From CANLBN01 sp047634655 (GTDB lineage: Bacteria > Pseudomonadota > Gammaproteobacteria > Pseudomonadales > Cellvibrionaceae), in contig JBLIHY010000004.1 in NCBI GenBank assembly GCA_047634655.1, forward strand, positions 1 through 43,058: a DNA stretch of 43,058 bases, given 5' to 3'. Position numbers and translations under genes: made by a program. Of this stretch, positions 1 through 7,799 are shown piece by piece. How positions within the stretch are numbered: the stretch's first letter is position 1; every line of letters starts with the position of its first letter. Below the pieces are notes generated by a model. The model was not told the DNA's origin. It saw nothing but the letters and a program-made list of their open reading frames with translations, and did no database searches.

Positions 1-42
1 TGCGCACCTACGTCCTGTAGGCAAAAACCCGCGTCGGGGATT

Positions 43-708
43 GTGACTTTAAGGCTGAGTGCGTTTCGGGCCTTCGCCGCCAACGAGGGCAGGTGGCATA
101 GGGGTTGTGAGGGTTTTAGCTACGATCTCCCGTCGGACGCAATAGATTACAACTACTTTAGGTATTATGATCCCAAGACAGGACGTTATATTACGAGTGA
201 TCCCATAGGTCTTCAGGGTGGAATTAATACGTATGCTTATGTTGGTGGAAATCCGCTAAGTTATGTAGACCCATTGGGATTGGCAAGATTTGGGTTTAGG
301 CCGTTAGGAGGTGATGAAGCTTATTACAATAGCCACAGCACTCCTGATGGAAGTAGTAACCATCACCGTGCACACGAACAGCTTTGGTTTGATGATAACC
401 CGAATGAAAACGTCGGATTTTTTGCTGGCGATGGAAATGGAAACGGCCCCGCGATTTGCGGTGAAGATGGTGATGTCCGGTCAGAAAACGGTTATGACCG
501 AAGTGATTATGACTTTTTTGGCCCTGTCTATGACGATAATTTGATGCGCCAAGCATCGGATAATATTCGTGGTGATTGGGATAACAATACTTACTGTGTT
601 GCAGGTATGAATTGTCAGCATTTCTCAGATGCCTTGAGGCAGGAGTATGACCGACTAGCCAATCCTCCAGCTTGTCGCATGACGCGTAGTGGTATGAGGT
701 GTAATTAA
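43..708 (+). CDS. Displaced Rhs C-terminal tip with candidate papain-like toxin domain
   Basis: Residues about 37-80 carry the end of an Rhs/YD-repeat core: YNYFRYYDPKTGRY, SDPIGLQGG and the closing DPLGL. In Rhs proteins this marks the border between the shell and a variable toxin. The 140 residues after it are unlike the core and contain HHRAHEQLWF, NVGFF and NCQHF. A His motif followed by an NCxHF motif resembles permuted papain-fold (NlpC/P60- or LRAT-like) domains, so a cysteine hydrolase toxin is inferred, not proven. The core is cut off: the GTG start and first 36 residues do not look like Rhs sequence, and the join is near position 140. This fits a displaced (orphan) Rhs tip rather than a full gene, though the window edge hides what lies upstream. 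A small membrane gene overlaps its stop codon. Confidence 0.75.
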   Translation: MTLRLSAFRAFAANEGRWHRGCEGFSYDLPSDAIDYNYFRYYDPKTGRYITSDPIGLQGGINTYAYVGGNPLSYVDPLGLARFGFRPLGGDEAYYNSHSTPDGSSNHHRAHEQLWFDDNPNENVGFFAGDGNGNGPAICGEDGDVRSENGYDRSDYDFFGPVYDDNLMRQASDNIRGDWDNNTYCVAGMNCQHFSDALRQEYDRLANPPACRMTRSGMRCN

Positions 709-983
709 TGGTTAGGAGGCTAAGGATATATATCTATCTTTTGATAATACTTTTTCCAGTAGCTACATATCTTTTGGCAATAGTAAATGAATCGAACGGT
801 TTAATTTGGCTAGCTCTTGATACGGGCTATTATTATCCGATCTATATAATTGTTGCCCCTCTGTTTGAAAGGCTAGAGATGGGACTTCTCATGCCTAGCA
901 TAGGTGGTCGGTGCTTAGCTTTGGTGCTGTATCCGTTACTGCTGTTTCTGTTTTTTAAAATGAAGGGCAAGATGCTGCCGTGA
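708..983 (+). CDS. Small membrane protein, candidate immunity protein for the Rhs tip
   Basis: This encodes 91 residues, with hydrophobic segments near residues 7-25, 30-50 and 67-85, so two or three membrane passes are likely. I recognise no family. The ATG overlaps the upstream Rhs stop codon (TAATG), and a GAGGTG ribosome binding site lies just upstream inside the Rhs tip, so translation is probably coupled. Genes directly behind Rhs toxin tips are usually immunity genes; that position is the only basis for the proposed role. A membrane-bound immunity protein would fit a toxin acting in the envelope, but the toxin target is unknown. An IS4-family element begins about 30 bases after the stop. 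Confidence 0.6.
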   Translation: MVRRLRIYIYLLIILFPVATYLLAIVNESNGLIWLALDTGYYYPIYIIVAPLFERLEMGLLMPSIGGRCLALVLYPLLLFLFFKMKGKMLP

Positions 984-1012
984 TAAGAATCGATAAATTA
1001 AAGGGGTCAAAG

Positions 1013-2549
1013 CCGAATGGCGCTAAGTTAAGCGGCTTTTGCATGATTTTTTCCCCTCTTTATTTTCTCAGTCATTTCATGTCTTGGAACGGTTAATTTT
1101 CGATACGGTTTAGGCCTTCGTTTAACCGCTCTGGGTTCACTTCTACCCGGTCGTTCTGAAATGATATTACCCGCTATCGATTCAAGAAGAAGCCGGATTA
1201 ATCGACTTTGTTCCTGACGACTCATTTTACTCTGATTCAAATGTGGCTCCCACTGTCGTAACGCCTATACACTGCCTTTAAAACTGACGCTGCGAACGCT
1301 CACTCCTCCGCTATCTGCTGACTCAATCATGAGACTGCGAATACAGTTGTAGGCTATCAAGTGCATCAATATTTCCTTACGCACCATGTCGGGTGTTTTA
1401 CAACGTAATATATCCCGAAAAAACAGCTCAACGTCCCAGCGTTGCTGGTATAAATCGGCAACATCGTTCGCCGGGTAGTCCTCCGCATCGAGCAAGGTGG
1501 TGATGATGTAAAACGTAGTGACTCTAAAACCTGGCGTCTTGACAGTGACTTTGAGCTGACGAAGCAGCAGCGTTTCTGGCAAGCCTTCCCACTCTTTTTG
1601 TGAATAACTTGAGGCTTTAGTTCTTACCGGTTTCTTCCATTTGATGAGAAGATTGTCTTTGCCTAATACTTTGACCGATTCGGCATCGCTAACGGGTACG
1701 CGCCGCGCCAGAGTAATGACAGAATCGACGCCTCTTTCTTTAAAGCTGAACACATCGTAATAGCTACAAAAACCCTTGTCTCCGAGGAAAATATCACCGG
1801 CTTTGAAGGTACCCCACTGTTTGCGTAGCATTGGCAGTTCGTGGCTTTTTTTGTTGCCTAATTCATAACTCAACAAGGCACCTGTTTGTAGACAAAACAG
1901 GCGCAAAGAGAGGCGCTCGGAAAGCCGCAGCCTGGCTTTTGATTGCGTTGCTGAGGCCATGCTTGTTGATTATCTACCGTGTCCGGCATGCTGAGGCCAG
2001 TGCCGTCTACGACGACAACGCGTCGACCATTCAATCGACCTGTATCCGTCATAGACTGAAGACGTTTCGCTGTGTGTTGGAGTATTGACGTAAGACTATA
2101 ACAATCCAGTTTCTTACGTGCCTGACAGTAAGCGGCTGTCGATGATGAGGGCAAGGGTTTTGACTTCATTGCAGACAGTGCCTGAAGTTTCCGAACCACC
2201 TCCTTACAACCTCCGTCGGCATCCAGTACCTGAGAGAAAAAGGCCCAGAATGTATTTTCTTTACTGAAAAAACGTTGTCGACTCAATGCGCCTGATCTTG
2301 CTGGCTGGAGAAAGCGCTTTGGAATAAAGCCGCTAAAACATTCGCCAAGTTGACCGAGTGAGTTTTGCTTCAATTGCTCAAGTTTGTCAGCCAAGACTTG
2401 ACTGGCAGAACGGGGCTTTCGGCGCAGTGTGGAGAGGTGAAATCCAGGTAGGTAGAGAGTCTTATTTTCCATCCCGTATTGTCTCATTGCTGGATGATTT
2501 GAGTACCTGATATTTCAAGGCTGAATACCCTTAACTTAGCGCCATTCGG
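1013..2549 (-). mobile_element. IS4-family insertion sequence, decayed
   Basis: The ends are a perfect 20-bp inverted repeat, CCGAATGGCGCTAAGTTAAG at 1013-1032 and its reverse complement at 2530-2549. The element is flanked by a direct duplication, GGGTCAAAGCC at 1004-1014 and 2548-2558. The duplication overlaps the repeat ends by two bases, so the true target duplication is 7 to 11 bp; IS4 elements typically make 9-12 bp. The total length of about 1.5 kb fits a single-gene IS4-type element. The perfect ends suggest a fairly recent insertion, yet the transposase is already broken. Confidence 0.9.
1028..2487 (-). pseudogene. IS4-family DDE transposase, frameshift plus amber
   Basis: Three reading segments make up one transposase. 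The first (2487 to about 1920) carries the first catalytic Asp in VVVVDGTGLSMPD. The second (about 1960 to 1265) has the second Asp in LGDKGF and the YQQRWDVELFFRD motif containing the catalytic Glu. The third (1264 to 1028) is the C-terminal tail. A frameshift joins the first two near 1900-1930, after KPGCGFP. The second and third segments are in the same frame and are separated only by an in-frame TAG at 1265-1267, in SFKGSV-stop-ALRQW, where CAG is likely ancestral. The Lys usually found in the Y-R-E-K signature is a Leu. The element is probably unable to move itself. Confidence 0.88.
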
Positions 2550-2601
2550 GTCAAAGCCCTTTAATTTAATAAAATGGATTAATTTTTTTAGGACAGAAGT
2601 C

Positions 2602-3303
2602 ATGCCAAGGAAAAGGCGATTTTATCTGCCGGCTGTGCCAGCCCATCTCGTTCAGCGGGGTCACTCACGGGAGCCGATATTTTTTGAAAGTCAGGATTAC
2701 GCCACTTATTCATACTGGTTAAAAGAAGCGAGCCGTAAATATCGAGTGGCTATTCATGCTTTTGTGCTAATGACCAATCATGTTCATCTGTTGGTTACAC
2801 CACTGGAAGGTAAGGATATCAGTCTGTTTATGCAATATATTGGCCGCCGTTATGTGCCTTATGTCAATCACAAATATGGTAAGAGTGGCTCTTTATGGGA
2901 AGGTCGCTATAAAGCCAGTTTAGTCCAGGGAGATAACTACTTTCTGAAAGTCATGCGCTATATTGAGCTGAATCCTGTTAGAGCAGGTATGGTTAAATTA
3001 CCTGGTCATTATCGCTGGTCGAGCTTTTGTCATAATGTTGGCATTCGGGAAATCAGTTTTATTACCATGCACCCAATTTACAAGACTCTTGGGGCTTGTA
3101 GCCAAAACAGGCATCATGCATACGCAGAACTTTTTCGATATGATCTTGATAAAGCAGATATGAAGAAAATTCGAGATGCTTCGCAAACCGGAACCCCCTT
3201 GGGAAATGATTTGTTTCGAGAAAAGCTAGAAAAGCAGCTCCAATGCAAAGTTGGCATTACTCGCCGTGGGCGGCCAATTAAAATTAACTCAAAAGGGCTT
3301 TGA
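2602..3303 (+). CDS. REP-associated tyrosine transposase (RAYT, Y1 HUH family)
   Basis: This 233-residue protein is intact, close to the usual RAYT length. It has the HUH metal-binding motif in MTNHVHLLVTP (about residues 56-66), followed by LWEGRYKAS and the catalytic-tyrosine helix VMRYIELNPVRAGMV. It ends in a basic RRGRPIKI tail typical of the family. RAYTs are single-copy, domesticated relatives of IS200/IS605 transposases that nick at REP hairpins and are thought to spread them. Here the gene is framed by inverted copies of GGGTCAAAGCCCTTT-like sequence, upstream at 2548-2567 and overlapping the stop codon at 3291-3306. The nearby GTAG-footed REP pair at 3741-3917 is another possible substrate. 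Confidence 0.92.
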   Translation: MPRKRRFYLPAVPAHLVQRGHSREPIFFESQDYATYSYWLKEASRKYRVAIHAFVLMTNHVHLLVTPLEGKDISLFMQYIGRRYVPYVNHKYGKSGSLWEGRYKASLVQGDNYFLKVMRYIELNPVRAGMVKLPGHYRWSSFCHNVGIREISFITMHPIYKTLGACSQNRHHAYAELFRYDLDKADMKKIRDASQTGTPLGNDLFREKLEKQLQCKVGITRRGRPIKINSKGL

Positions 3304-3306
3304 TCC
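3291..3306 (-). repeat. Inverted copy of the RAYT flanking repeat
   Basis: AAAAGGGCTTTGATCC reads on the minus strand as GGATCAAAGCCCTTTT. That matches GGGTCAAAGCCCTTTA upstream of the RAYT gene at all but two positions. The gene's TGA stop codon lies inside it, so the transposase gene is bracketed by an inverted pair. Confidence 0.75.
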
Positions 3307-3399
3307 TAATAGAGCTATACAAGAAAATAAATATAAATCGGTAAAGTATTTTTAATGTAAGGTTTTATAGAATATGACGGTTAAGGGATTAATTAAATA

Positions 3400-3744
3400 A
3401 TGAAGAAACTATTTATCTTGGCCATTATAGCCTTTGGTGGATTTCAAGCCTGGGAAAATTTTAGAGATGTTCCGCTAGCGCCACTTTATGCTGAATCCTA
3501 TGTGGCAGTATATGGCAGAAATTCATGTGGATTTACTCAAAATATGATTTCAAATCTGAAAAATGAGGGCCTAAATTATCGTTATTTTATTGTTGATGAG
3601 CAGGAAGTGGCGTACAGTCTACACCAGAGAATGGAGTCTTCAGGAATTTCCATCAGAAGCTACAACCTTCCGGTTGTCGATGTTAACGGCAGGATCATGG
3701 TAAGACCCGATTTTCAGAAAGTGTTAAATAAATACAACTTGTAG
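3400..3744 (+). CDS. Membrane-anchored glutaredoxin-like protein
   Basis: This 114-residue protein has an N-terminal hydrophobic segment (residues about 3-16) that would act as a signal anchor, so the redox domain probably faces the periplasm. A glutaredoxin-type fold is suggested by beta strand YVAVYGRNSCGFTQ, with C43-G-F-T46 at the active-site position, and by the cis-proline loop YNLPVVDVNG (P91). The motif keeps only the first cysteine, so it is monothiol-like, with Thr where CGFS proteins have Ser. The stop codon TAG lies inside the first GTAG repeat hairpin. Its substrate is unknown. It precedes a rhodanese-like gene by 262 bases, so the two may or may not share a transcript. Confidence 0.75.
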   Translation: MKKLFILAIIAFGGFQAWENFRDVPLAPLYAESYVAVYGRNSCGFTQNMISNLKNEGLNYRYFIVDEQEVAYSLHQRMESSGISIRSYNLPVVDVNGRIMVRPDFQKVLNKYNL

Positions 3745-3917
3745 GTTGGGGTGAAGCATGAACCCCAACATGACCATGCTCATGGTTTTCCGGGGAGTTA
3801 AATCAAAAAACCCAAAATGGAATACCGAAAATATATTGGCATGTACGGCGTTTAAATAATTTTACGTGGGGGGCGTGTGGTTGTTCGTGTTGGGATTCGT
3901 CCCTTATCCCAACCTAC
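3741..3917. repeat. REPIN-like inverted pair of GTAG-footed REP hairpins
   Basis: The first unit is GTAG (3741-3744), then GTTGGGG (3745-3751), an 11-base loop and CCCCAAC (3763-3769). The second is in the opposite orientation: GTTGGGA (3889-3895), loop, TCCCAAC (3907-3913), then CTAC (3914-3917), which is GTAG on the other strand. A 5' GTAG foot before a short GC-rich stem is the known hallmark of REP elements moved by RAYTs, and two inverted REPs around a spacer form a REPIN. The interval of about 110 bases between the hairpins has no gene. Confidence 0.8.
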
Positions 3918-4006
3918 GTCTAGCTAAGAAATTTATTCAGAAAGGAATCGATGATCGATAATAAAAATGTGGTTGAAAGGAGTTTTTTAATACAGGGAAA
4001 GCATTA

Positions 4007-4858
4007 ATGCGTTTAATTTTCTTATTAGTAATATTATTTATTGCCGCTGGCAATATTCACGCAGCCGATAACTGCGAAATCGATAATAGTTATAAGCTAA
4101 ACGATTTAACTTCGTTGTTTACCGGTCAGGCCGAAGATGTACAAGCGTCAAGTTGTTTTATTGACGGGCAGACGGTTAATAATTCCAATATAAATTACCA
4201 GTGGATTGATGTCAGGCCAGAACAAGATTTTGCGAATGTTCATATCAATGGTTCTATCAATTTACCTCCCCACATTATTAAAACTAAAAATTACCTCAAA
4301 CAGCGACCGCTGTTAATTCTAGATCACGGTGCCAGTTATCGCCGCTTGCTGCGTTTGTGTTCAGAGCTAAAACAAGCCGGTTTTGAGCAGGTTAATATTT
4401 TAAAAGGCGGAATCAACGCGGCTGTAGCCAGTGGTCAATCTGTCCACGGTTCCAGGCATGCTGCCGTATTAACAGCGATTAACCCAAAGATGGCTATGGA
4501 AGAGTTTTATCTTGGTGGAATAATTTTTGTTGCCGGGGATGAAAATGATCAGCAGTTGCTAGCAGAGAAAAAGCTACCCATTCAACTTGTAAGACAACGT
4601 GCCAGCGAAGATGATTTTTTTGCTCAGCTCGAAAAAATACATGGCCAAAGCGATGTCCCGTCTGTTTTACAAAAGTCCATTATTGTCGTGAGCACGACCG
4701 GCCACCAGCATTACGGTGTACTTGATCATAATAAATTATCCAGTCGTGTCTATTTTTTAGAGGGCGGAGTTCAAGCGTTATTGAATTTTTTGGAAACGAC
4801 TGCGTGGAGCAATTTTAATCGTATGACTATTCCCAATCGCTTTTCGTGTCAAATGTAA
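4007..4858 (+). CDS. Periplasmic tandem rhodanese-like protein without the catalytic cysteine
   Basis: This 283-residue protein has a signal peptide (MRLIFLLVILFIAAGNIHAA). Residues about 65-140 form a rhodanese domain: WIDVRPEQDFANVHINGSINLP, a LLILDHGASYRR loop and VNILKGGINA. In active rhodaneses the loop starts with a Cys; here D106 stands in its place, so sulfur transfer is unlikely. Residues about 220-265 (IIVVSTTGHQHYG, VYFLEGGVQALL) look like a second degenerate rhodanese half. Such inactive domains usually bind partners or regulate. Start choice: ATG just before the signal peptide. It sits between glutaredoxin-like and transglutaminase-like genes on the same strand, which points to an envelope redox or protein-modification role, but this is inference. 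Confidence 0.75.
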   Translation: MRLIFLLVILFIAAGNIHAADNCEIDNSYKLNDLTSLFTGQAEDVQASSCFIDGQTVNNSNINYQWIDVRPEQDFANVHINGSINLPPHIIKTKNYLKQRPLLILDHGASYRRLLRLCSELKQAGFEQVNILKGGINAAVASGQSVHGSRHAAVLTAINPKMAMEEFYLGGIIFVAGDENDQQLLAEKKLPIQLVRQRASEDDFFAQLEKIHGQSDVPSVLQKSIIVVSTTGHQHYGVLDHNKLSSRVYFLEGGVQALLNFLETTAWSNFNRMTIPNRFSCQM

Positions 4859-4896
4859 TGACTACTTTATTAATTCTCTGACGAACAGTTAAACCT

Positions 4897-5796
4897 ATGT
4901 CTAAATATTATATTTATTCTTTTTTAGTCCTTTCTGTGACGGCTATATTGTCGCTGGTTGCTTATTTTAGTTTTTCACCCAAGCCGGAAACGTTGAGAAA
5001 TCCCGTTTACGATAACAATGTTTACCTCCGCTATGGTTTTTTACTTAAGAGCCAGAGCAATCATGTCATTGAAAACGCTAAGTTTTCAATGTTTGCGCCG
5101 CATCAACGCAACGAAAAGCAAAAACTAATAGCGCACACAAGCAATCAGCCTTCTGAATTAGTGATGGATGAAAATGGCAATTATTCTTTTGAATTGAGTG
5201 ATTTATTGATTCCGCCTTTCGGCTCCAAAACACTCACCATCACTATGGAGGTCGCCTCTGCGACCCATCAGGTGGAGATGGAAGCTAATGACCTGGATTT
5301 TTATCTGGAAAATACGCTCTATTTAAATATGGATCACCCGTCTTTGATTCAATTGGCGCAACAGTTTGGCGGCCAAGACCAGAATCAAATTGCAAAAAAT
5401 ATTTACGTCTGGCTAATTAATAATGTTCAAGTGTTGAATTATGTCGCCCAGGCCAAAGGTGCCAAATACGCCGTTGAACAGAGAAAGGGTGACTGCACGG
5501 AAATGATGCACGCTTTTATGGCTCTGGCGCGTTTAAATAATATTCCCACTCGTGCAGTGGGCGGCTTTGTTGTCGAGGGAAAATCGACGGTGGTTCATGC
5601 CAATGACTATCACAATTGGGCGGAATACTATGATGGCAAGCGTTGGGTAATTGTCGATGCACAAAAACAAATATTCGATAAAACCGGCTCTCTGACTTAT
5701 GTCAGCTTTCGCTATCTGGATCAAAAAAATCAGCATCAAAGATACACTCAGCGTTTTATCACTTTCGATGAAAATATTGGCGTATCAATGTTATAA
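4897..5796 (+). CDS. Transglutaminase-like cysteine protease-fold protein, membrane anchored
   Basis: This 299-residue protein has one N-terminal membrane segment (about residues 5-26), probably an anchor with the rest in the periplasm. The C-terminal half is a transglutaminase-like domain with a complete Cys-His-Asp triad: C200 in RKGDCTEMMHAFM, H239 in NDYHNWAEYY and D254 in WVIVDAQK. Bacterial members are mostly peptidases or amidases rather than true cross-linking enzymes. The region at residues 40-130 looks like a beta-rich domain of unknown role. It follows the rhodanese-like gene by 38 bases, so the two are probably co-transcribed. The substrate is not known. Confidence 0.85.
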   Translation: MSKYYIYSFLVLSVTAILSLVAYFSFSPKPETLRNPVYDNNVYLRYGFLLKSQSNHVIENAKFSMFAPHQRNEKQKLIAHTSNQPSELVMDENGNYSFELSDLLIPPFGSKTLTITMEVASATHQVEMEANDLDFYLENTLYLNMDHPSLIQLAQQFGGQDQNQIAKNIYVWLINNVQVLNYVAQAKGAKYAVEQRKGDCTEMMHAFMALARLNNIPTRAVGGFVVEGKSTVVHANDYHNWAEYYDGKRWVIVDAQKQIFDKTGSLTYVSFRYLDQKNQHQRYTQRFITFDENIGVSML

Positions 5797-5975
5797 GATT
5801 GTAACTCGCCCCTCATTTCCAGTCTGAACGGTCGTTCTCAGGCTGCGTACCCTGCAAATCAAGCCATCTGGCACACAGTCTTCCACAATAGTTGTGTATT
5901 CGATAAACTCAATGAGTTTGTAATAGCAGACTTGGACAGCACCTTGCCGAGTGGCTCCAACTATCAGGAGAAAAA

Positions 5976-6524
5976 ATGGCCGAAAAATTCAGTGCGCTCA
6001 CAGATAAACATGTGGCTTTTATAGAAAGTCAACATATTTTCTTTGTTGGAACGGCTGTCGGCGATGGTTTCGTAAATGTTTCGCCAAAGGGTATGGATAG
6101 CTTCAGGGTTATCACTGATTCCAGGGTGGTATGGTTAAACCTGACGGGGAGCGGCAACGAAACGGCCGCACATGTGCTTGAAAACAGCAGAATGACCATT
6201 ATGTTTTGCTCTTTCGATAAGCAGCCGCTTATATTGAGGCTGTATGGTCAAGCTCGCATTGTTCATCCTCGAGATAATAACTGGCCGCAATTGGCAGAAT
6301 TGTTCCCGCAATACACCGGAGCGCGTCAAATATTCGATGTTGATGTAGAGCTTGTCCAAACTTCCTGTGGTTACGCTGTTCCCTATTATGAATTAGTTGG
6401 CGAGCGTCCAACTTTAGATAAATGGGCTGACAAGCGTGGTCGCAAAGGTATTGAGGAATACTGGAAAGAAAAAAATACTAAAAGTCTGGACGGCAAGCAG
6501 ACCGGTATTTTCCAAGATACATAA
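5976..6524 (+). CDS. Pyridoxamine 5'-phosphate oxidase family protein
   Basis: This 182-residue protein matches the small split-barrel flavoprotein family: IFFVGTAVGDGFVNVSPKGMDSFRVI, WLNLTGSGNETAAHVLENSRMTIMFCSF and ILRLYGQARI are typical strands around the FMN site. The C-terminal PYYELVGERPTLDKWADKRG is common in the subgroup annotated as PNPOx-like, which is usually distinct from true PdxH. Members bind FMN or F420 and reduce various substrates; the substrate here cannot be read. The start is an ATG after a clear AGGAG ribosome binding site. No operon partner is close. Confidence 0.85.
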   Translation: MAEKFSALTDKHVAFIESQHIFFVGTAVGDGFVNVSPKGMDSFRVITDSRVVWLNLTGSGNETAAHVLENSRMTIMFCSFDKQPLILRLYGQARIVHPRDNNWPQLAELFPQYTGARQIFDVDVELVQTSCGYAVPYYELVGERPTLDKWADKRGRKGIEEYWKEKNTKSLDGKQTGIFQDT

Positions 6525-6603
6525 AACTCGCTGAGAACAGTAATGGGGATATGTTCTGTTTCTGGTTTAAATATCTTTGGTGACACACAGCGCTTAGCTT
6601 AAC

Positions 6604-6736
6604 AACACCCTGAGATTTCAAATCTTCGGGGCTAAGAATCGAGGCTTATCGCATCCAGCTCTCGCTCCTTACTTGCTTTATGCAGGAAACTGAGAGCTTA
6701 CAGGAAGTATTGCAGCGCATGATGTGTCTCTGATCC
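6604..6736 (+). repeat. Dispersed intergenic repeat, copy A
   Basis: This starts ACACCCTGAGATTTCAAAT and runs through CGAGGCTTATCGCATCCAGC. A second copy, inverted, lies at 26853-26988, and a third, shorter copy lies at 13011-13076. In the best 65-base core, copies A and C agree at about two thirds of positions, with many transition differences, and they share a distal ACAGGAAGTATT-type block. The ends look like imperfect inverted repeats. No coding potential is seen in the 6525-6804 gap. Confidence 0.6.
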
Positions 6737-6804
6737 AGTATTGGATATAAAAAGAAAAACGTTTTAAAATAAGCCAAAATCTCAAATCAATTGGTAACCA
6801 GTAT

Positions 6805-7749
6805 ATGAAAAAGATAATGAATTTATTTTTATTGATGTGGCTTTTAGTTCTTATTGGTGGCTGTGATAGTAAAATTGACGTGACCCCGGAACAACTGAGC
6901 TCCTCCTCGTTAGAAACCTCCGAAGAGATTAGCTTTTTAGCCGTTGGACGACAAGGTTATGGTAATGAGCCCGTAAAAAAAATCGCTGAATCCATGAACA
7001 GAATTGCAGGCGAATACCCTACTGATTTTGTTGTTCAGGCGGGTGATCATTTTTATCCCAGCGGTGTCAAATCAGTAAGAGATAAGCGTTGGACTAAAGA
7101 TTTTGAAGAATTATATTCGGGAGAACACCTTCAAAACTTACCTTTTTATGCGGTCGCTGGAAATCACGACCACTATGGAACAGTTGTTCCACAGATAAAG
7201 TATTCGCAGGACAAGCTTGGTAGTGGCAGGTGGCGTATGCCTTACTATTTTTATGCCATTGATTTTGGTGGGGTAAATGGTCGCGTCTTAGCAAGAATGG
7301 TATTTCTGGATGCTATATTGATGGAAAAAAATCCGGATAGACAAGTACAATTTTTAAAAGATGAAATGAGAAAGCCGGGTGACCCCATCTGGAAAATTAT
7401 TGTTAACCACTATCCTATTCGCAGCATGACTCATAATGGTTTAGCTAAGACTAGGATTTTGAATGAGCTTCTTCCCATTGCTAAGGATCTCGATGTCGAT
7501 CTTTACATTAGCGCTAACGATCCATTCCAACAATTATTACAAAGAGAAGGCGAACCCCTTCACCTCGGTACCAATGGCGGTGGTAGATTTATAGATTCAG
7601 GAATCAAATTAGAAAACTCGGAAGCTAACATTATATTTCTGCAGAGAGGGTTCGGTAGAGTCGCTGTTGACAATCAGACAATGACGGTTGAATTGAGAGA
7701 TATTAATGGCAGGCTTAGCTATCAAAAGCGTATTCAAAGACAGCCTTAA
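6805..7749 (+). CDS. Metallophosphoesterase-fold lipoprotein with lost metal ligands
   Basis: This 314-residue protein has a lipoprotein signal ending LIGGC (C20). The body resembles purple acid phosphatase-like metallophosphoesterases: QAGDHFYPSGV (D81, Y84), AVAGNHDHYGT (N120, H121) and IVNHYPI (H202) are kept. Two metal-binding motifs are changed. The first GDxG motif reads GRQG, with R49 at the Asp position. The SGHDH motif reads SANDP (236-240), losing both His. These substitutions should abolish the two-metal centre, so this is probably a non-catalytic outer-membrane or periplasmic binding protein, or a decaying enzyme. The frame is fully open, which favours a retained function. It is followed, tail to tail, by gltX. 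Confidence 0.85.
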   Translation: MKKIMNLFLLMWLLVLIGGCDSKIDVTPEQLSSSSLETSEEISFLAVGRQGYGNEPVKKIAESMNRIAGEYPTDFVVQAGDHFYPSGVKSVRDKRWTKDFEELYSGEHLQNLPFYAVAGNHDHYGTVVPQIKYSQDKLGSGRWRMPYYFYAIDFGGVNGRVLARMVFLDAILMEKNPDRQVQFLKDEMRKPGDPIWKIIVNHYPIRSMTHNGLAKTRILNELLPIAKDLDVDLYISANDPFQQLLQREGEPLHLGTNGGGRFIDSGIKLENSEANIIFLQRGFGRVAVDNQTMTVELRDINGRLSYQKRIQRQP

Positions 7750-7799
7750 TGCCAGATTATGTATGGCTAAAATAGGGTAAGCGTATTGACTGCAAAGTC

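Larger units (their letters stand above)
995..2567. repeat. REP-like hairpin split by the IS4 element
   Basis: AAATTAAAGGG at 995-1005 and its perfect reverse complement CCCTTTAATTT at 2557-2567 flank the IS. Removing the IS and one copy of the target duplication restores a hairpin with an 11-bp stem and the 7-base loop GTCAAAG. It lies just upstream of the RAYT transposase gene, as expected for a REP-like substrate or flank of that gene. A related inverted copy lies at the 3' end of that gene. Confidence 0.75.

Noticed and set aside
1870..1960. Programmed frameshift in the IS4 transposase
   Set aside because: IS4 transposases are normally one frame, no slippery run is seen at the join, and a second lesion (amber) follows.
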